Positions 21,037 through 32,143 of a DNA stretch of 64,000 bases are shown here, one piece after another. The notes beneath the pieces were generated by a model. It did no database searches. It had not been told where the DNA came from and worked only from the letters and a program-made list of their open reading frames with translations. Position 1 is the first letter of the stretch. Each line of letters starts with the position of its first letter. The DNA lies in assembly GCA_036346225.1 (NCBI GenBank), contig JARFIW010000658.1, positions 1,364,001 through 1,428,000 on the forward strand, written 5' to 3'. This DNA comes from Platerodrilus igneus. Taxonomy: Eukaryota; Arthropoda; Insecta; Coleoptera; Lycidae. A program made the position numbers and the translations under genes.

Positions 21037-23097
21037 ATTTAGAAAGGATTTAGCATCAACATAATCGCAACTTGACGTGATTCGAATTATTAAGCTCTTA
21101 ACATTCCATATATAAAGGCAGTCGGTCAAAAACGAGCAAACAAACGCTATGGACTAGAAGCTTATCCTAATCGACTACTGCAGCAATTCTTCAACCTATC
21201 AACACCAGAAGGCTTCAAAGATTTTGGTCACAAGATCATTTAGAAAACAAGTCAACGGATGACGGGCCTCTCCATACACTTACTATAAACTGGAATTTAT
21301 TCTGCCATTTGTATCTCACAACAAATCAACTTGTAGAAATGTTGATTTCGAATTACAAATAAATTATGATGAAAAACAATTTCAGAAGAATCTGCAGTTC
21401 TACTCAAAAGCGATAAGATCTTTAGTAATTTGCATCCTTGTAAACGTAAGGTTTATGTATCACAATGTCGTAAGGACTTACTTTTAGAAAAGAAAATATG
21501 AGTACAATACCAATTCAGTGACGACTTGATTTGTAACAAACTAATCTTTACGGCCGCCAACCATAATTGCTGCTTAATTAAATCTTTAAATGTCAAGAAC
21601 TTTCCGCTAAAATTATACATACATGCTCTTCGTAAAAGGTTTAAGATTAATTTCGGAGTCAAACTGCCAAATAACTACAACAATATTAGCATTTGCATAT
21701 AAACAGGTTTTGTATAGCTTCCCTGTAAAATACGTGCTATTGCCGTAATTATCCAATCATTCTACAACCGTTTAGTATGATATAATACAATGTATATGAA
21801 ACGAAAATATTTTCCAACGATCCAAAGCAATTGGCATGATAAATTTAGACAAATTACATTCCTTCTAAAAAATTGCTTGTCTCTATACTGTAATCGATTT
21901 TTTATTATAATAAATGTTTAGGGTTTCAAATCTAAAGTAATCGTCACTTTAGGATATTGCTAACGATCCTATACTTGCATAACCCTGTGAATATTAAACA
22001 GGCTTAAGAAAACCTTACTTACGCCTGGCCATGTTTTCTCACGAAGCTATGCAAATTGCACACTTTTCTATGGTTCCATAATTAATTTGCAATGATCCGT
22101 ACTGATCTTACCATTTTGACAACACAAAACACACGGCGATCTATTCATGATACAAAGTTCCCTCGATTTAAATAAAGCAGGCCCTTTCAAATATATACGG
22201 TTTTTGTGTCAAACTCGATGAAGAACCAGCAGGGTCGGTTTAACAGTGGCCAGAGTTGTGAATAGACCTAAATTTGAATGCGAAAAAATTGCTTTGAGGT
22301 GTTTAGAACGCGTTTTTAAGAGCTTTTTATGAAAAGGGGAATAGAACATTCTAAGCTTTTAAGGTGACCATGGGTCACAGGGGATCTTTTTGATACATTT
22401 TTTCCTTGCTTGTCTCTTTTAATAACATAAGGAATTCGTTTTTTCCGTTAAGTTTTTGTTGTCGTTTTAACGTATTTTTTGCTTTGTATTTTTTCACCTT
22501 GTGGCTCGTGGCTAATTTTCGTACACATACTGGACTTTATAGTACTAGTAGTACAGAAATTTGTTACGCTTCTTCCGTCATATATTATTAATCTATAATT
22601 TCATCCAAATCTCTGTTTGCATCATTAAAGAATTATATAGCAGTCTTCCTATGCTTTGTAATCCTTTTTTTAACATGGCATGTCGAAATATAGTTATCCG
22701 TGGCTTTCATTAAACTATAATTACTAAATGAATTTTGTTTCTACAAAATTCAATCGTTAGAGAGGAGCATCACGCTAAGTTGATGTTAGATTTGATGTAT
22801 TACTGTTACTGTTACTTTGCATGTTTTCAGTAACCTGTAGTTGACGACGATTTACGGTAAATTCACATTGAAACACTTTCTTTACCATTAATCGTGCTAA
22901 ATTGTTAGGTTGTTACACTTACAGAAAAGTTGTAATTGGAGGAGCTGTTTTCAAGGAGCACATATTTGCAAATGATTTATGTGATCTTAATGATGGTGCT
23001 CGAGAAGCACTTACTAATGGAAAAAACAAAAAGCTGCAATGATGTTTATAGCAAATTTCATACTGTTAAAAAAATAGTAAACGAAATAGGGTGTTCC
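21037..23097. other. Gene-free AT-rich sequence
   Basis: Two kilobases with only short, unsupported open frames; no repeat family seen elsewhere in the window was recognised. Confidence 0.45.
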
Positions 23098-23742
23098 CTT
23101 TTTTTATTTGGCAGGACTACACCGGCCATATGGCACTCCTTTACATCTCCAGCATTATACAAAAAACCCAAGGTATCGATTGAGAGATAAAAGTCATTGT
23201 TCCAAACAGGAATCGAACTGCCACTCTACGCGACTCACTTAAAACCATCCGTTTTATACATTCATGAGTTTTTATTCACATTTTCAATATATTTTCGTTT
23301 ATGTACAAAATAACTACACGTATTTCATTTTACGTGTACCGTGTTAGAATGTGTTGCCACAATTTCAATCTAGTCGAAACTAAACTTAGTATATTCAAAA
23401 TATCACACAGCTCCACAAAAAAATCGAAATTTTGTTTGCTGGGACCTGACCCTCCGTACTATATATCATCGAGAATGCTGAAACCGAATCTGGAGTCCAA
23501 ATAACCCCGTCACGTCATATTTTTTCCTAACTTCAAAAAATATGCTAAAAGTCATAAAATTCAATAAAAACCCAAATAAAATCCCATAATCATATCCCAT
23601 CAACCCCACAACCTCATGATCTTAAACCTTCATAACTCTAAACCCTTTAATTCTAAATCATAAAACCCCATAATCCAGCGGAAAAGAGGCTTTTCACGTT
23701 CAAGCTGTGAAAATCGATGTTTCAAACAGCTGTGTACTTGCT
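23098..23742 (+). repeat. Left arm of the 5 kb inverted-repeat unit
   Basis: Reverse complement of 27532-28098 with many small differences. It includes a pyrimidine-rich, CCCATAA/CCCCA-containing section at 23560-23690 that reads GGGTTTTAGAG-like in the other arm. Confidence 0.8.
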
Positions 23743-23844
23743 CTCTATTTCTGTACAGGGAAATTTTTGCTCCTTTTTCCTAGAGATTCTTCTCTTTAAA
23801 TCTTGAAGATAGAAGTTCGCGAGCTTCTTTTGATAACCTTAGCT

Positions 23845-24048
23845 CTATTCCTCACTCAATTCAGATTGTGAAAATTTTTGAGGTATTTCATTGCTCTTCT
23901 GCTGCTCCTGCTCCTTGTCGCTAGTACTTGATTCTTCCAATTCCATTTTACTGTCCACTTGTTCTGCTTGTACTTCTTCTTCTTCTGCAGTAATCTCCAT
24001 AGCTACATCTAATTTACCTGCTGCACGAATCAAGACTGCCAAAATCAT
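23845..24048 (-). CDS. Acidic open frame just inside the left arm, unrecognised
   Basis: A 67-codon minus-strand frame is rich in Glu, Gln, Ser and Asp (EITAEEEEVQAEQ, SSTSDKEQEQQKSNEIP) and ends at TGA/TAA next to the left arm. Codon-level bias towards charged residues is unlike the surrounding AT-driven frames. It may be the C-terminal end of the protein whose Cys-rich part lies at 26663-27120, with the intervening sequence being later insertions. This is inferred from position and strand only. Confidence 0.35.
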   Translation of the reverse strand: MILAVLIRAAGKLDVAMEITAEEEEVQAEQVDSKMELEESSTSDKEQEQQKSNEIPQKFSQSELSEE

Positions 24049-24053
24049 TGAAC

Positions 24054-24056
<3 letters not shown>

Positions 24057-24098
<42 letters not shown>
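24057..24098. repeat. (TA)n microsatellite
   Basis: Left border of the hammerhead-bearing palindrome. Confidence 0.95.
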
Positions 24099-24103
<5 letters not shown>

Positions 24104-24139
24104 TAATGGCAAGTGACTCAATATTAGCCACAAGGGCAT

Positions 24140-24182
24140 CCTGTCGACGCGTTTCGCCCTTATTGGGGCTCATCAGGACAGG
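24140..24182 (-). ncRNA. Hammerhead ribozyme, type I-like
   Basis: On the minus strand the parts follow in order. Stem I 5' strand CCTGTC; core CTGATGA; stem II GCCC, loop CAATAA, GGGC (4 perfect pairs); core GAAA; self-complementary ACGCGT forming a very short stem III; cleavage triplet GTC; stem I 3' strand GACAGG (6 perfect pairs with the 5' strand). All conserved core bases of the hammerhead consensus CUGANGA..GAAA..UH are present. The short self-complementary stem III is typical of hammerheads in Penelope-like elements, which may act as dimers. Confidence 0.85.
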
Positions 24183-24552
24183 AGTAGCAAAGATGTAATA
24201 TTAAACACGAACACATTATGGGAAGTACAGCATCACCTAGCCCACAATTTGTGCCTTCGTGCTGTTTCACCTGACTTTGCAGGTTTTATCAACAGTCGGC
24301 ACGGAGGAGATCCGGCTCAACTGCCTTTTTCCATAGCCAAAGATCATAATTATAAAGAATAAGTGAATTTAATGAGTCTTAAAATAATATCAAAGAATGA
24401 AATTTAATGGCAAGTTGAGCCGGATCTCCTCCGTGCCGACTGTTGATAAAACCTGCAAAGTCAGGTGAAACAGCACGAAGACACGAATTTTGGGCTAGGT
24501 GATGCTGTACTTCCCATAATGTGTTCGTGTTTAATATTACATCTTTGCTATT

Positions 24553-24595
24553 CCTGTCCTGATGAGCGCCAATAAGGGCGAAACGCGTCGACAGG
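24553..24595 (+). ncRNA. Hammerhead ribozyme, type I-like, mirror copy
   Basis: Plus-strand copy in the other arm of the palindrome: CCTGTC, CTGATGA, GCGCC-AATAA-GGGC, GAAA, ACGCGT, GTC, GACAGG. It differs from the 24140 copy by one C-to-G change in stem II that weakens one pair; the catalytic boxes and stem I are intact. Confidence 0.8.
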
Positions 24596-24671
24596 ATGCC
24601 CTTGTGGCTAATATTGAGTCACTTACCATTAAATTTCATTCTTTGATATTATTTTAAGACTCATTAAATTC

Positions 24672-24697
24672 ATATATATATATATATATATATATAT
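24672..24697. repeat. (TA)n microsatellite
   Basis: Shared border between the palindrome on its left and the solo LTR on its right. Confidence 0.95.
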
Positions 24698-26711
24698 TGC
24701 TATGATACTCTCTAAATTATCATGCCCCTACTTTGTGCGCCTTATTAATTTTGCTATGAACTGCCGGAATTATCGTACCCCTTTGTTGGGCTGTTATATT
24801 ATTTGCTATGTACTCTAAATTATTCGCGCTCCATCATTTGGACGGCCATTTTAATATCTACTATGAATAAACAAGATTGTAATTATCTCCTCCGACGTTG
24901 GGTTGTCTTATTAATATTGCTATCAATTCCCTCCAGAAACTTAACTGGATTTTATCTTGAAGCAACCTTGTCTGCCAATAGCAAAATTCGATACGTTACC
25001 GCCTTGCGTGTTATCAATTTTTTATTCAACTCGTAGCTCCTCCTTGAACTATTTAAATCTTATGACCTCGGCTAGCATTTATTTGGAATTATAAAATTCA
25101 GTTAATTTCGATTTTATATAATGAAACCAATATATTATGTACAGCTTTTGTAAATTTTTTTTTGTAATACACTTTTCAATTAGTTAATGTTGTAAATTTC
25201 ATTTATTAAACATCATATCCTATTTACTCAAAACCCAAAGTCACCAAAAAAGAACCTATTATCCTTATCAACGAAGCGTAGAACGTTCTAAACCTGTTAT
25301 CATATTACTCACTTTATACTTATGCAACTTCTTTTGTTGACTTTTTCACATTCATATTATATTAAGCAAATTCAATATTCAAAATAAAAATTTATATAGA
25401 AAAATCAAAATGTCTTATAACTAAAAAAATCTGACCTGGTCTATTTTCCTCACATCAACGCTTCCATTTGAATAAAAATTATTTTCACCCAATTCAGGAT
25501 TACATTTAAATTATTGTCATTACACTATGGACTACCATTATTAATTTATGCACCCCAATTTATTGTCGTTTCATTTCAGACTTATTACTTATCAATCAAT
25601 TTCTTCAAACTTAGACTTTTATTATTCTTCCCCCAGACTTAGAAATTGTAGTTTGTTTCACCCCCGTACTTCAAAATTGTAGTTCATTTTCCCCAGACTT
25701 CAAAATTGTATTACTGTTCCCCCAGACTTCAAAATCGTCGTTCGTTTTCCCCGGACATAGAAATTGTCAAATTGTATTATTCTTCCCCCAGATTTCAAAA
25801 TTGTCGTTTGTTTCCCCCGCACATAGAAATTGTCAAACTTAAAATTGTATTATTCTTCCCCCAGACTTCAAAGCCGTTTAATCGGCAATTATAGTTTTCA
25901 TCCTGGCACTTATTTTATCTTTCACTTTTAAAATTATCACGTATTACTTTATTTCATAGCGGCGCACTTCGGCCTTTGTTGAGTTCAAAACTGACTTTGT
26001 TATCACTGTGCCTGCTAATATATTATTCCGTTCCCACTCCGTCAGTGGGTATGGTCTAGAGCTCGTCGCTTATTTGTGACCAATCAAATAATTACATTCA
26101 AAGTAGTTTCTGATGTAATTCTCCACGATTCCCAATAATTGTAAGCTGGTCGCAGCTGTCTTCGTTATCAACATGCTGTGTTTTGATAGATCTAATTGCT
26201 TTTCCATAAACAACTGATGCAATTCGACTTTTAATTTTCATATCTACATGTTGTTCACGCAATTTTTAATCTTCTTTCTTATCAAGAATGGTTAGCTATT
26301 TGCACGCATTTACATATGCTTCCTGAAGCTCTATTTCTATCTCCGTATTAATCTAATTGTTTGGAACTCTTTTGAATGCGTGTCTAATTACACTTTATCG
26401 TTTACTTATAAATATACGCGTGCTTCCACTGAGAAATATCATTACTTGCTTTACCTAAATTAACTAAAACTTTATCTACCTAATGAATGTCTTTCTCATT
26501 CCTACGCTAACTATGCGTCTTCCTATGTTTATTTGCGTCGCTTAAAACTATTTATACTTTATATACAGGGTGTTGACTGCTTTCTATTTACAAACTATCT
26601 CCATTTCTCAATTCTTTACTAAATAAATGCAGTTTTCTGCTGCCTATGGTAATTTCTCATTTCTAAATAACCATTCCTATAAAGTACACCCTTAAACAAC
26701 CCCTTATCACA

Positions 26712-26714
<3 letters not shown>
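24698..26714. mobile_element. Probable solo LTR, 2.0 kb, between (TA)n runs
   Basis: The left end TGCTATGATA and right end TTATCACAGCA are inverted copies (TGCTRTGATA) with the TG..CA form of an LTR, and both sit directly against (TA)n. No ORF of substance lies inside. The size matches the 2.07 kb LTR of the Gypsy element at 57489, which begins TGCTGTGATA, also after (TA)n, but the interior sequence is not obviously the same. A target duplication cannot be defined inside the (TA)n tract. Confidence 0.55.
25620..25880. repeat. Short tandem repeat array inside the solo LTR
   Basis: About seven diverged units of 30-40 bp built on TTCCCCCAGACTTCAAAATT with variable tails, e.g. at 25630, 25680, 25718, 25785 and 25855. 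Open frames here (e.g. 25706-25894) come from the repeat. Confidence 0.85.
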
Positions 26715-26758
<44 letters not shown>

Positions 26759-27120
26759 ATTTTGGATATATTTTTCATATGAAATACACTCGTAATGGCC
26801 AATCAAAAAAGAACAACATCTTTTGAATCCGGCATGCGCCATACGACAAGTGAGGGCGTATTTCAAATCAGACAAGTCCTTTGTTTTATAACATAAGGTT
26901 ATCATATTACAACAGCTCAGACACATGATATGTGGATCCCAGGTGGTATCCTGATTTGATACATCATTTACAAAACAGTACTTGTACCCAGTGTAAGCAA
27001 GATCAGTAATGCCTTTCCGAATGTTTGGGGGTGCATACATACCACAAACATAACAGAATTGATCCTGTTTGTTTTGATCGTCATGTTCATGTTGTCTATG
27101 GGTTTCTTTAGACGTGTTAC
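26663..27120 (-). CDS. Cys-rich zinc-binding domain protein fragment of the 5 kb unit
   Basis: On the minus strand an open frame begins before the first Met, with a charged lead (THRQHEHDDQNKQDQ), and then FCYVCGMYAPPNIRKGITDL, YKYCFVNDVSNQDTTWDPHI and MCLSCCNMITL. The C-x2-C pair, the DQD..W.PHI segment and the second C-x2-C form a pattern I recognise from uncharacterised proteins that occur in many copies in arthropod genomes. The expected C-terminal part (a further Cys motif) is frameshifted: the frame reads RMAHAGFKRCCSF and then runs into the (TA)n at 26755. No enzymatic function is known to me. Probably zinc-binding and element-borne. Confidence 0.55.
26715..26755. repeat. (TA)n microsatellite
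   Basis: Right border of the solo LTR; it also truncates the Cys-rich frame. Confidence 0.95.
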
Positions 27121-27121
27121 G

Positions 27122-27376
27122 TCATGAAGCTGTAAACTTTTTAGAGGTCAAGATACCCACCTCTACATAACTGCGGTCACATGATGACAACGCCTGCGGG
27201 CCCGCTTGCTCACCCTCACTAACCGCCGATACTTTGTATCTGACTCCCTGCATCGTAAATTTTTTTCGTGTTTGCCATGACGGCATAAACCTCGTTATTC
27301 GGGGTTTTTGCCGGATAACGGAATAACTTCGTTGCCACCGTCGACCAAGTGGAGGTACCCTGAATTGCAAACACAC
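27122..27376 (-). CDS. Open frame upstream of the Cys-rich protein, unrecognised
   Basis: An 84-codon basic frame in a clearly GC-richer patch (RRWQRSYSVIRQKPRITRF, QTRKKFTMQGVRYKVSAV) ends just before the frame of the Cys-rich domain on the same strand. It could be the N-terminal part of the same protein after a frameshift, or a separate exon. No domain recognised. Confidence 0.35.
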   Translation of the reverse strand: MCLQFRVPPLGRRWQRSYSVIRQKPRITRFMPSWQTRKKFTMQGVRYKVSAVSEGEQAGPQALSSCDRSYVEVGILTSKKFTAS

Positions 27377-27531
27377 GAAAAAAATGTTTTTTTCAACACT
27401 GTTAGAAGCGACCCTTTTGACCCGCCATCTATGAAATTATGGGATTATAGGGTTATTTAGTTTTTAACGTTATTAGGATTAGGATTTTGAGGCTTTAAGG
27501 TACGTGATTGTGGGGTTAAAGGGCATTTCTG

Positions 27532-28098
27532 TTTGAAACATATTGATTTTCGATGCGTGAACGTGCATAAGTTTCTTCTTTAGTAGGTTATGGGATTTAA
27601 GGGTTTTAGAGTTTTAGGGTTTTGAGTAATATGATTTAGGCTTGTGGGATTTTAAGGTCATGGGATTGTGGGCTTGATGGGCTATATGATTATAGGGTTT
27701 TATTTGGATTTTTATTGAATTTTATGACTTAGCCTACTTTTTGAGACTAGAAAAAAATATGACGTGATGGGTTTATTTGGACTCCAGATTCGGCCTCAGC
27801 ATGCTTGATTATATATAGTACGGTGGGTCAGGTCCCGGCAAACAAAAATTCGCTTTTTCTTTGTAGAGCTGTGTAATTGACCTTAACTTAAATTAAAGAA
27901 AAGGTAAAACCAAATTGTAAACCTCAATTTTATACTTACGCTTTGCATACGGTTACGGGTTCGATTCTAGCTTGCATTAAGGACTTTTGATTGAAGTCTT
28001 TGCTTCTTGCTTTGGGGTTTTATGACGTGTTACATGTTTGAAGGACTATATGACTTCAGTTTCCTATTACGTACACCTGCCAATAAAAAAGTAGTTAA
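27532..28098 (-). repeat. Right arm of the 5 kb inverted-repeat unit
   Basis: Reverse complement of 23098-23742. A GGTTCGATTCTAGC string at 27957 has its counterpart at 23207, so it belongs to the arm and is not evidence of a tRNA. Confidence 0.8.
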
Positions 28099-30092
28099 AA
28101 TTAACAAGGCAAAAATGTATGTAGTTCAACGTATCCCGATTGTAGTAGAATTAAAACCAAAACATAGGACTGCCAATAATCTAATACCTACAATGGGGAA
28201 AAAAAGTAATGACGAAAGTCCAACGTAGACAATTTATTATAAATAGTATTGTATAGAAAAACGTATAGACCTATGCAATACACTATCAGTGTAAGCATAT
28301 CTCTTTGTAGATCCAATTTAGTTGACGCACTATAGAATTACTTTTCTTTCAAAAAATAAAATTATATTTCTAACTCTGAATTTTTCAAAGCAACTCCTCA
28401 ACGATTTGACCTTTATTTCCAACCGTCACAATTGAACCACCAAATACCATTTATAGCTACCTTTGCCAATGTCATTAAATACAATCATAGGTGATAAGTT
28501 TAAAAAAGTGCGATAGAATGTAATCCTGTACCTTTGGAGACCCGTATCTATGTACCTTACGTATCAAAAATATCATAAATACCTAAAATAATTCATTATT
28601 TTCGTGGTAACACGCTACAAAACTTTATTGCCCGTTTACACTTACGAAGCTTTACATACTTATTTACACATTCAGGCACACGCGCGTGTATACGTTATCA
28701 ACATCTATCGAATGAAACCACACAATAGATGTAAAATAAACTCTTCCAGTTAAAATGCCCACGTGTTAACTCTCCACAGATAGATTAACCTTCTGCAAAA
28801 TTCATGGACTCCCCAGGTCTTTGGTTCTCTAAGTGAAAACTGAATGCTTAATAATCAAATTTTTAATGAGAGCCAAAATTTGTACAAAAGAACGTAATAT
28901 AACGTTTATTAAATAAGTTAATAATAATCAAACTGTCTATGAACGCCAGATACGTACAAAAGATGACATGCGATTCTATGTATCAGGTTTTATAAATTTG
29001 TAATAATATAACTGATTCTTTTTAACCGTGGCTTATAGTTTACCTCGCTTGAAAACTTTTGTCAAGGAACTGCAGTATTGTTTGTGCACAAAAAATTCTT
29101 CTTAAATAATGTTAATAGTTGGATACCTTACATAAAACAATTAATACTCAAGTATACGAGTTCCACAATAAAATATGAATGCTATTTGAATATAAAATAA
29201 AATAAATTTCCGACTTGTGTTGACTATGTGCGCTGCAATCAGTTGTTGTCCACGATGCGCTTCACTTAGCGAAATGAAGCTTTAATTTGAACTCTGTACA
29301 ATACCACTATCCTTTCGTCAATAATTTTCTCCAAGCCGTAGTACTAAAATGTCACATTTAAAATAGTGCTAACCCAGACATAACATTTAAAATAGTAAAA
29401 TTTAAATAGGATTAATTCTAAAATAAAACCAAAATGTAGAATTTAAGAATAGTATTAAACCAGGCGAAAAACCAAAGTACTTCGTAAAATTTAAATATGT
29501 TGAATTCAAATGTAAAACCAACATATTTGGTATAACCAAACGCTCTATAAAATTTGTATAAATTGAGGTAAAATAAATTCTTACCCTTACGTTTAATTAA
29601 ACAGCTTTGTGTAAAACGTTGAAAACTTTCTAACTTTGTGTGCAAACATAACTTTGATTTAAATTTCACTAATTTTATTACTTTTCAGAACAAAATGTGC
29701 GTTTGGGCGTTGTGTTCCGCCTATTTATATGATTTTTAATCGTAGAATTTGTGAAATATCCTGTGTATTGAAACTTTTCCTAGCATGTATGGTATTTAAG
29801 ATTACCAGACAAATAAAGAAATTTAATAATCTTTTAAGCTGAAAGCAAAACGAAGTCACTGGTTAGCAACATGCCGTAGAGAGGCAGTTAGAAACATTGG
29901 GGTGCACGCAGAGCTACGGGGTCACAACTTGGAATCCACGAATCTAGCCAGAAAATCAATTGGAAAAATACTAGGTCAGCATTTATGTTTTAACCTATAG
30001 AATAAATCTTATTTTGAATATTTGAAACTTGCATGTACTTAAATATTTTGTGTAGAGGGTCATCAAAAAGTTTTTTACACGTACAAAATACG
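28099..30092. other. Gene-poor AT-rich sequence with one exon-like patch
   Basis: Mostly featureless. At 29846-29974 a GC-richer plus-strand frame (KRSHWLATCRREAVRNIG, HAELRGHNLE, TNLARKSIGKIL) is preceded by TTTTAAG and followed by G|GTCAGC, which could be splice sites. I do not recognise the peptide. The last 60 bp before 30093 belong to repeat family E. Confidence 0.35.
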
Positions 30093-30096
30093 TTAA
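30093..30096. repeat. TTAA target-site duplication, left
   Basis: Matches the TTAA at 32345-32348 on the other side of the piggyBac-type element. Confidence 0.85.
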
Positions 30097-30350
30097 CCTT
30101 CTATTGCATAATTTTTTTGTTTTCATTGCAATTTTGTTCAAGTATGCCAACAGTATCCCAGAAACACAGAAAATTATTAAAAAAATTTTTTTTTTGTTTT
30201 CTTGGGAATTATATCACAATTTTATAATGTAGCATATGTGCAACATAATGCAGTTACTGAATAGGTATGGTAATATGTTCTTTTTGGAAGAAATGGAGAA
30301 TTTTATCAACGATATGCATAATAAACGATTAATAAGTAAATATGATAACG

Positions 30351-31220
30351 TTATTTACAGTGAAATGATGAATAAAAACAATTTCTATCCTTATCAAAAC
30401 ATAGAGCAATGTGGCATTTGCTACATGCCCTCTTCTTCCCTTGGCACTGCTTGGTTGTTATTGTTGAAGTGTATAAAGCGCTTTATTTCTTCCCATTTTT
30501 TGACAGGCATTAGGCTGGAGACTTGTATAACTTCGTATTTTGGAGACCAATAAGCTCTTGCTCTAGGAAGGCGAATCAATGACATCCTCATTAGTGAACC
30601 TATAAATACTTCATCGTTATTAGTTTCCAACGGCCTCTCAAGTCTTTGTTGAACTGAATATAGAATTGTTTGTTCAACAATATGATTGACAATACTCTGA
30701 GTAAACAATCGGCGGAAAAAGGCATATGGTGATACCAAATCCAACACTTCTTCGAGTAAATCAACATTACCAGAAAATATCAAATCTTCCTCAGACTTTG
30801 GCATGGTACCAGTTTTCCACAAAAGATCCTTTTTGGCACTTCTATTAGATTTCTTTCTGTAATGTGAGTTCTTTTGTTGAACTATTTCCTCACCAACTAG
30901 TTCATCGTTCTTATCAATTTCTGATTCTGACGATAGATTCTGATGTCTGTTTGGTTCATCTAAAAAACGTATTAGAACTTGACAAAAAAAACTGATATCT
31001 TATAATCATCATCGTCCGAACTTGATAACTGAATATCCTCACTATCGGAAAAACGGTAAGAATATTTTAGCCCCCTTGTTTTTGACCCTGATTGAGCACT
31101 CGGTTTTGTGCTAGTCACTGTAATTGATACATTCTTTTTGCTAGGTTTTGTTCTGGTAGACAATTTCCTAACGCTTATAGGTTGGGTTGGTGTAATGTGA
31201 CTGTCACTGCCACCTGCAAG
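30351..31220 (-). pseudogene. piggyBac transposase, N-terminal domain fused to C-terminal Cys-rich end by deletion
   Basis: After a likely acceptor at about 31219 (TACTTGCAG), the minus strand encodes a Ser/Thr/Lys-rich part with an acidic DIQLSSSDDDDY segment, a linker (ESEIDKNDELVGEEIV), then the piggyBac N-domain: DLVSPYAFFRRLFTQSIVNH, IVEQTILYSVQ, EVFIGSLMRMSLIRLPRARA, YWSPKYEVIQVSSLM, KKWEEIKRFIHFNNNN. At 30424 the frame shifts and the next sequence is RACSKCHIALCFDKDRNCF, the Cys-rich C-terminal finger, ending at TAA 30353-30351. The whole catalytic core with the DDD residues is missing. The product could at most bind DNA; it is a deletion derivative. Confidence 0.85.
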
Positions 31221-31444
31221 TATAACAAATTACATCATTTGAGTTACTACGAGTAATGGTACCTCATTACCAGGATTTTGTTTATTCGAGTGTTTCCATC
31301 CTAGTATTCACTACGTTCTTATCTGGGATTTGAATTGCTGTATTACTAGATGTACCTGAAATAGATTTTTACCATAATTCATGAAAAGCGATTCAAAATG
31401 TACTACATGATTGTGCATCATCCTTTGTACATTGAATAGAAACA

Positions 31445-31817
31445 TCAACAACGGGATCCATTCAACTCCGATTGATCTTGACCATGAGTTAGAAATAAAT
31501 CTTCATTATAAAGCATTGAAGACACATGGTCCACCTCATATCGAGTACCATGCTGATTTGTAGTTGGTGGATGTGACAACAGATCATCCTGCAAAATAGG
31601 GTGCAGTATTATTGGTGGAACATTCAATGCACTATCCACTTCATGACAAGGTACATGCACCTCACGACCATTGTCTTCCTGATCTACATAACACTGGTTT
31701 GTGTTTTCGACTTTTTTTTCATCACTTTTTGCTAATGCCATTTGTAGTATAATAGCACCACGGCTATTGGAATTTTGCATTATGAGTTCAGAAATCGATG
31801 TAAATATAGTAAAATCT
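31445..31817 (-). CDS. Probable piggyBac transposase 5' exon
   Basis: A 124-codon open minus-strand frame follows a good acceptor (TTACTTTGACAG ending at 31818). The peptide is hydrophilic and acidic (LAKSDEKKVENTNQCYVDQE, HEVDSALNVPPIILHP, DDLLSHPPTTNQHGTRYEVD). No domain is recognised, but it lies on the same strand inside the element between the first exon and the N-domain. The splice phase does not fit exon 1 directly, so another exon, another splice site or decay must be assumed. Confidence 0.4.
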
Positions 31818-32143
31818 GTCAAAGTAAATCGACTGTGTTATTCTATTATGAACATAATGTAGCAGATTTGCAACTTTATTCGGTCATACTTTTCATCTAT
31901 GACTGCATACTGTAGCAAATATGCATTACCTTCTGTCTAGGTACATTCTTCCATGAGTGAATAAAGTTGCATATATACAACAAACAAATATGTTGTGTAT
32001 CTTCTAATTTTAGGGGTAAATGGAAAATATATCTATATAGTACAATACTAGATATACTAAACTAGTACAATGTATTTAAATTTCATGCATTACAGTATGA
32101 GAGCCATATAAATTAATTACATCAATTATTGATATTTTCTTAC

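Larger units (their letters stand above)
24099..24671. repeat. Hammerhead-bearing palindrome, family P
   Basis: Two arms, about 24103-24350 and 24405-24660, are nearly perfect reverse complements; a direct TTTAATGGCAAGT block lies at 24103 and 24409. (TA)n runs flank both sides. Each arm carries a full hammerhead-ribozyme core pointing towards its outer (TA)n edge. The same family, much decayed, follows the Penelope-like GIY-YIG fragment at 4630-5400. No protein is encoded. I infer paired pLTR-type ends of a Penelope-like element or a derived non-autonomous element. Confidence 0.85.
23098..28098. mobile_element. 5 kb unit with about 600-bp inverted ends, possible undescribed DNA element
   Basis: The arms 23098-23742 and 27532-28098 are diverged reverse complements over several hundred bases. 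Examples: TGGGACCTGACCCTCCGTAC against GTACGGTGGGTCAGGTCCC, AATCTGGAGTCCAAATAA against TTATTTGGACTCCAGATT, ACGTCATATTTTTT in both, and TTTATTTGGCAGG against CCTGCCAATAAAA. Between them lie a minus-strand Cys-rich protein fragment (26663-27120), an upstream open frame (27122-27376) and a downstream acidic open frame (23845-24048), interrupted by a palindrome and a solo LTR. This looks like a transposon with long terminal inverted repeats; two unrelated inverted copies of one repeat are the alternative. No DDE transposase was recognised. Confidence 0.6.

Noticed and set aside
23200..23225. tRNA B-box-like GGAATCGAACTGCC (minus strand) and its mate GGTTCGATTCTAGC at 27957
   Set aside because: Both lie at matching positions in the inverted arms and no acceptor, D or anticodon stems form around them, so they are part of the arm sequence and not tRNA genes.
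31160..31440. Additional small exon of the piggyBac gene (acceptor CTATTTCAG near 31363, donor CCTG|GTAATG near 31280)
   Set aside because: The only frame that continues from the acceptor has a TAA before the donor, so it was not listed as an exon, though a decayed exon remains possible.
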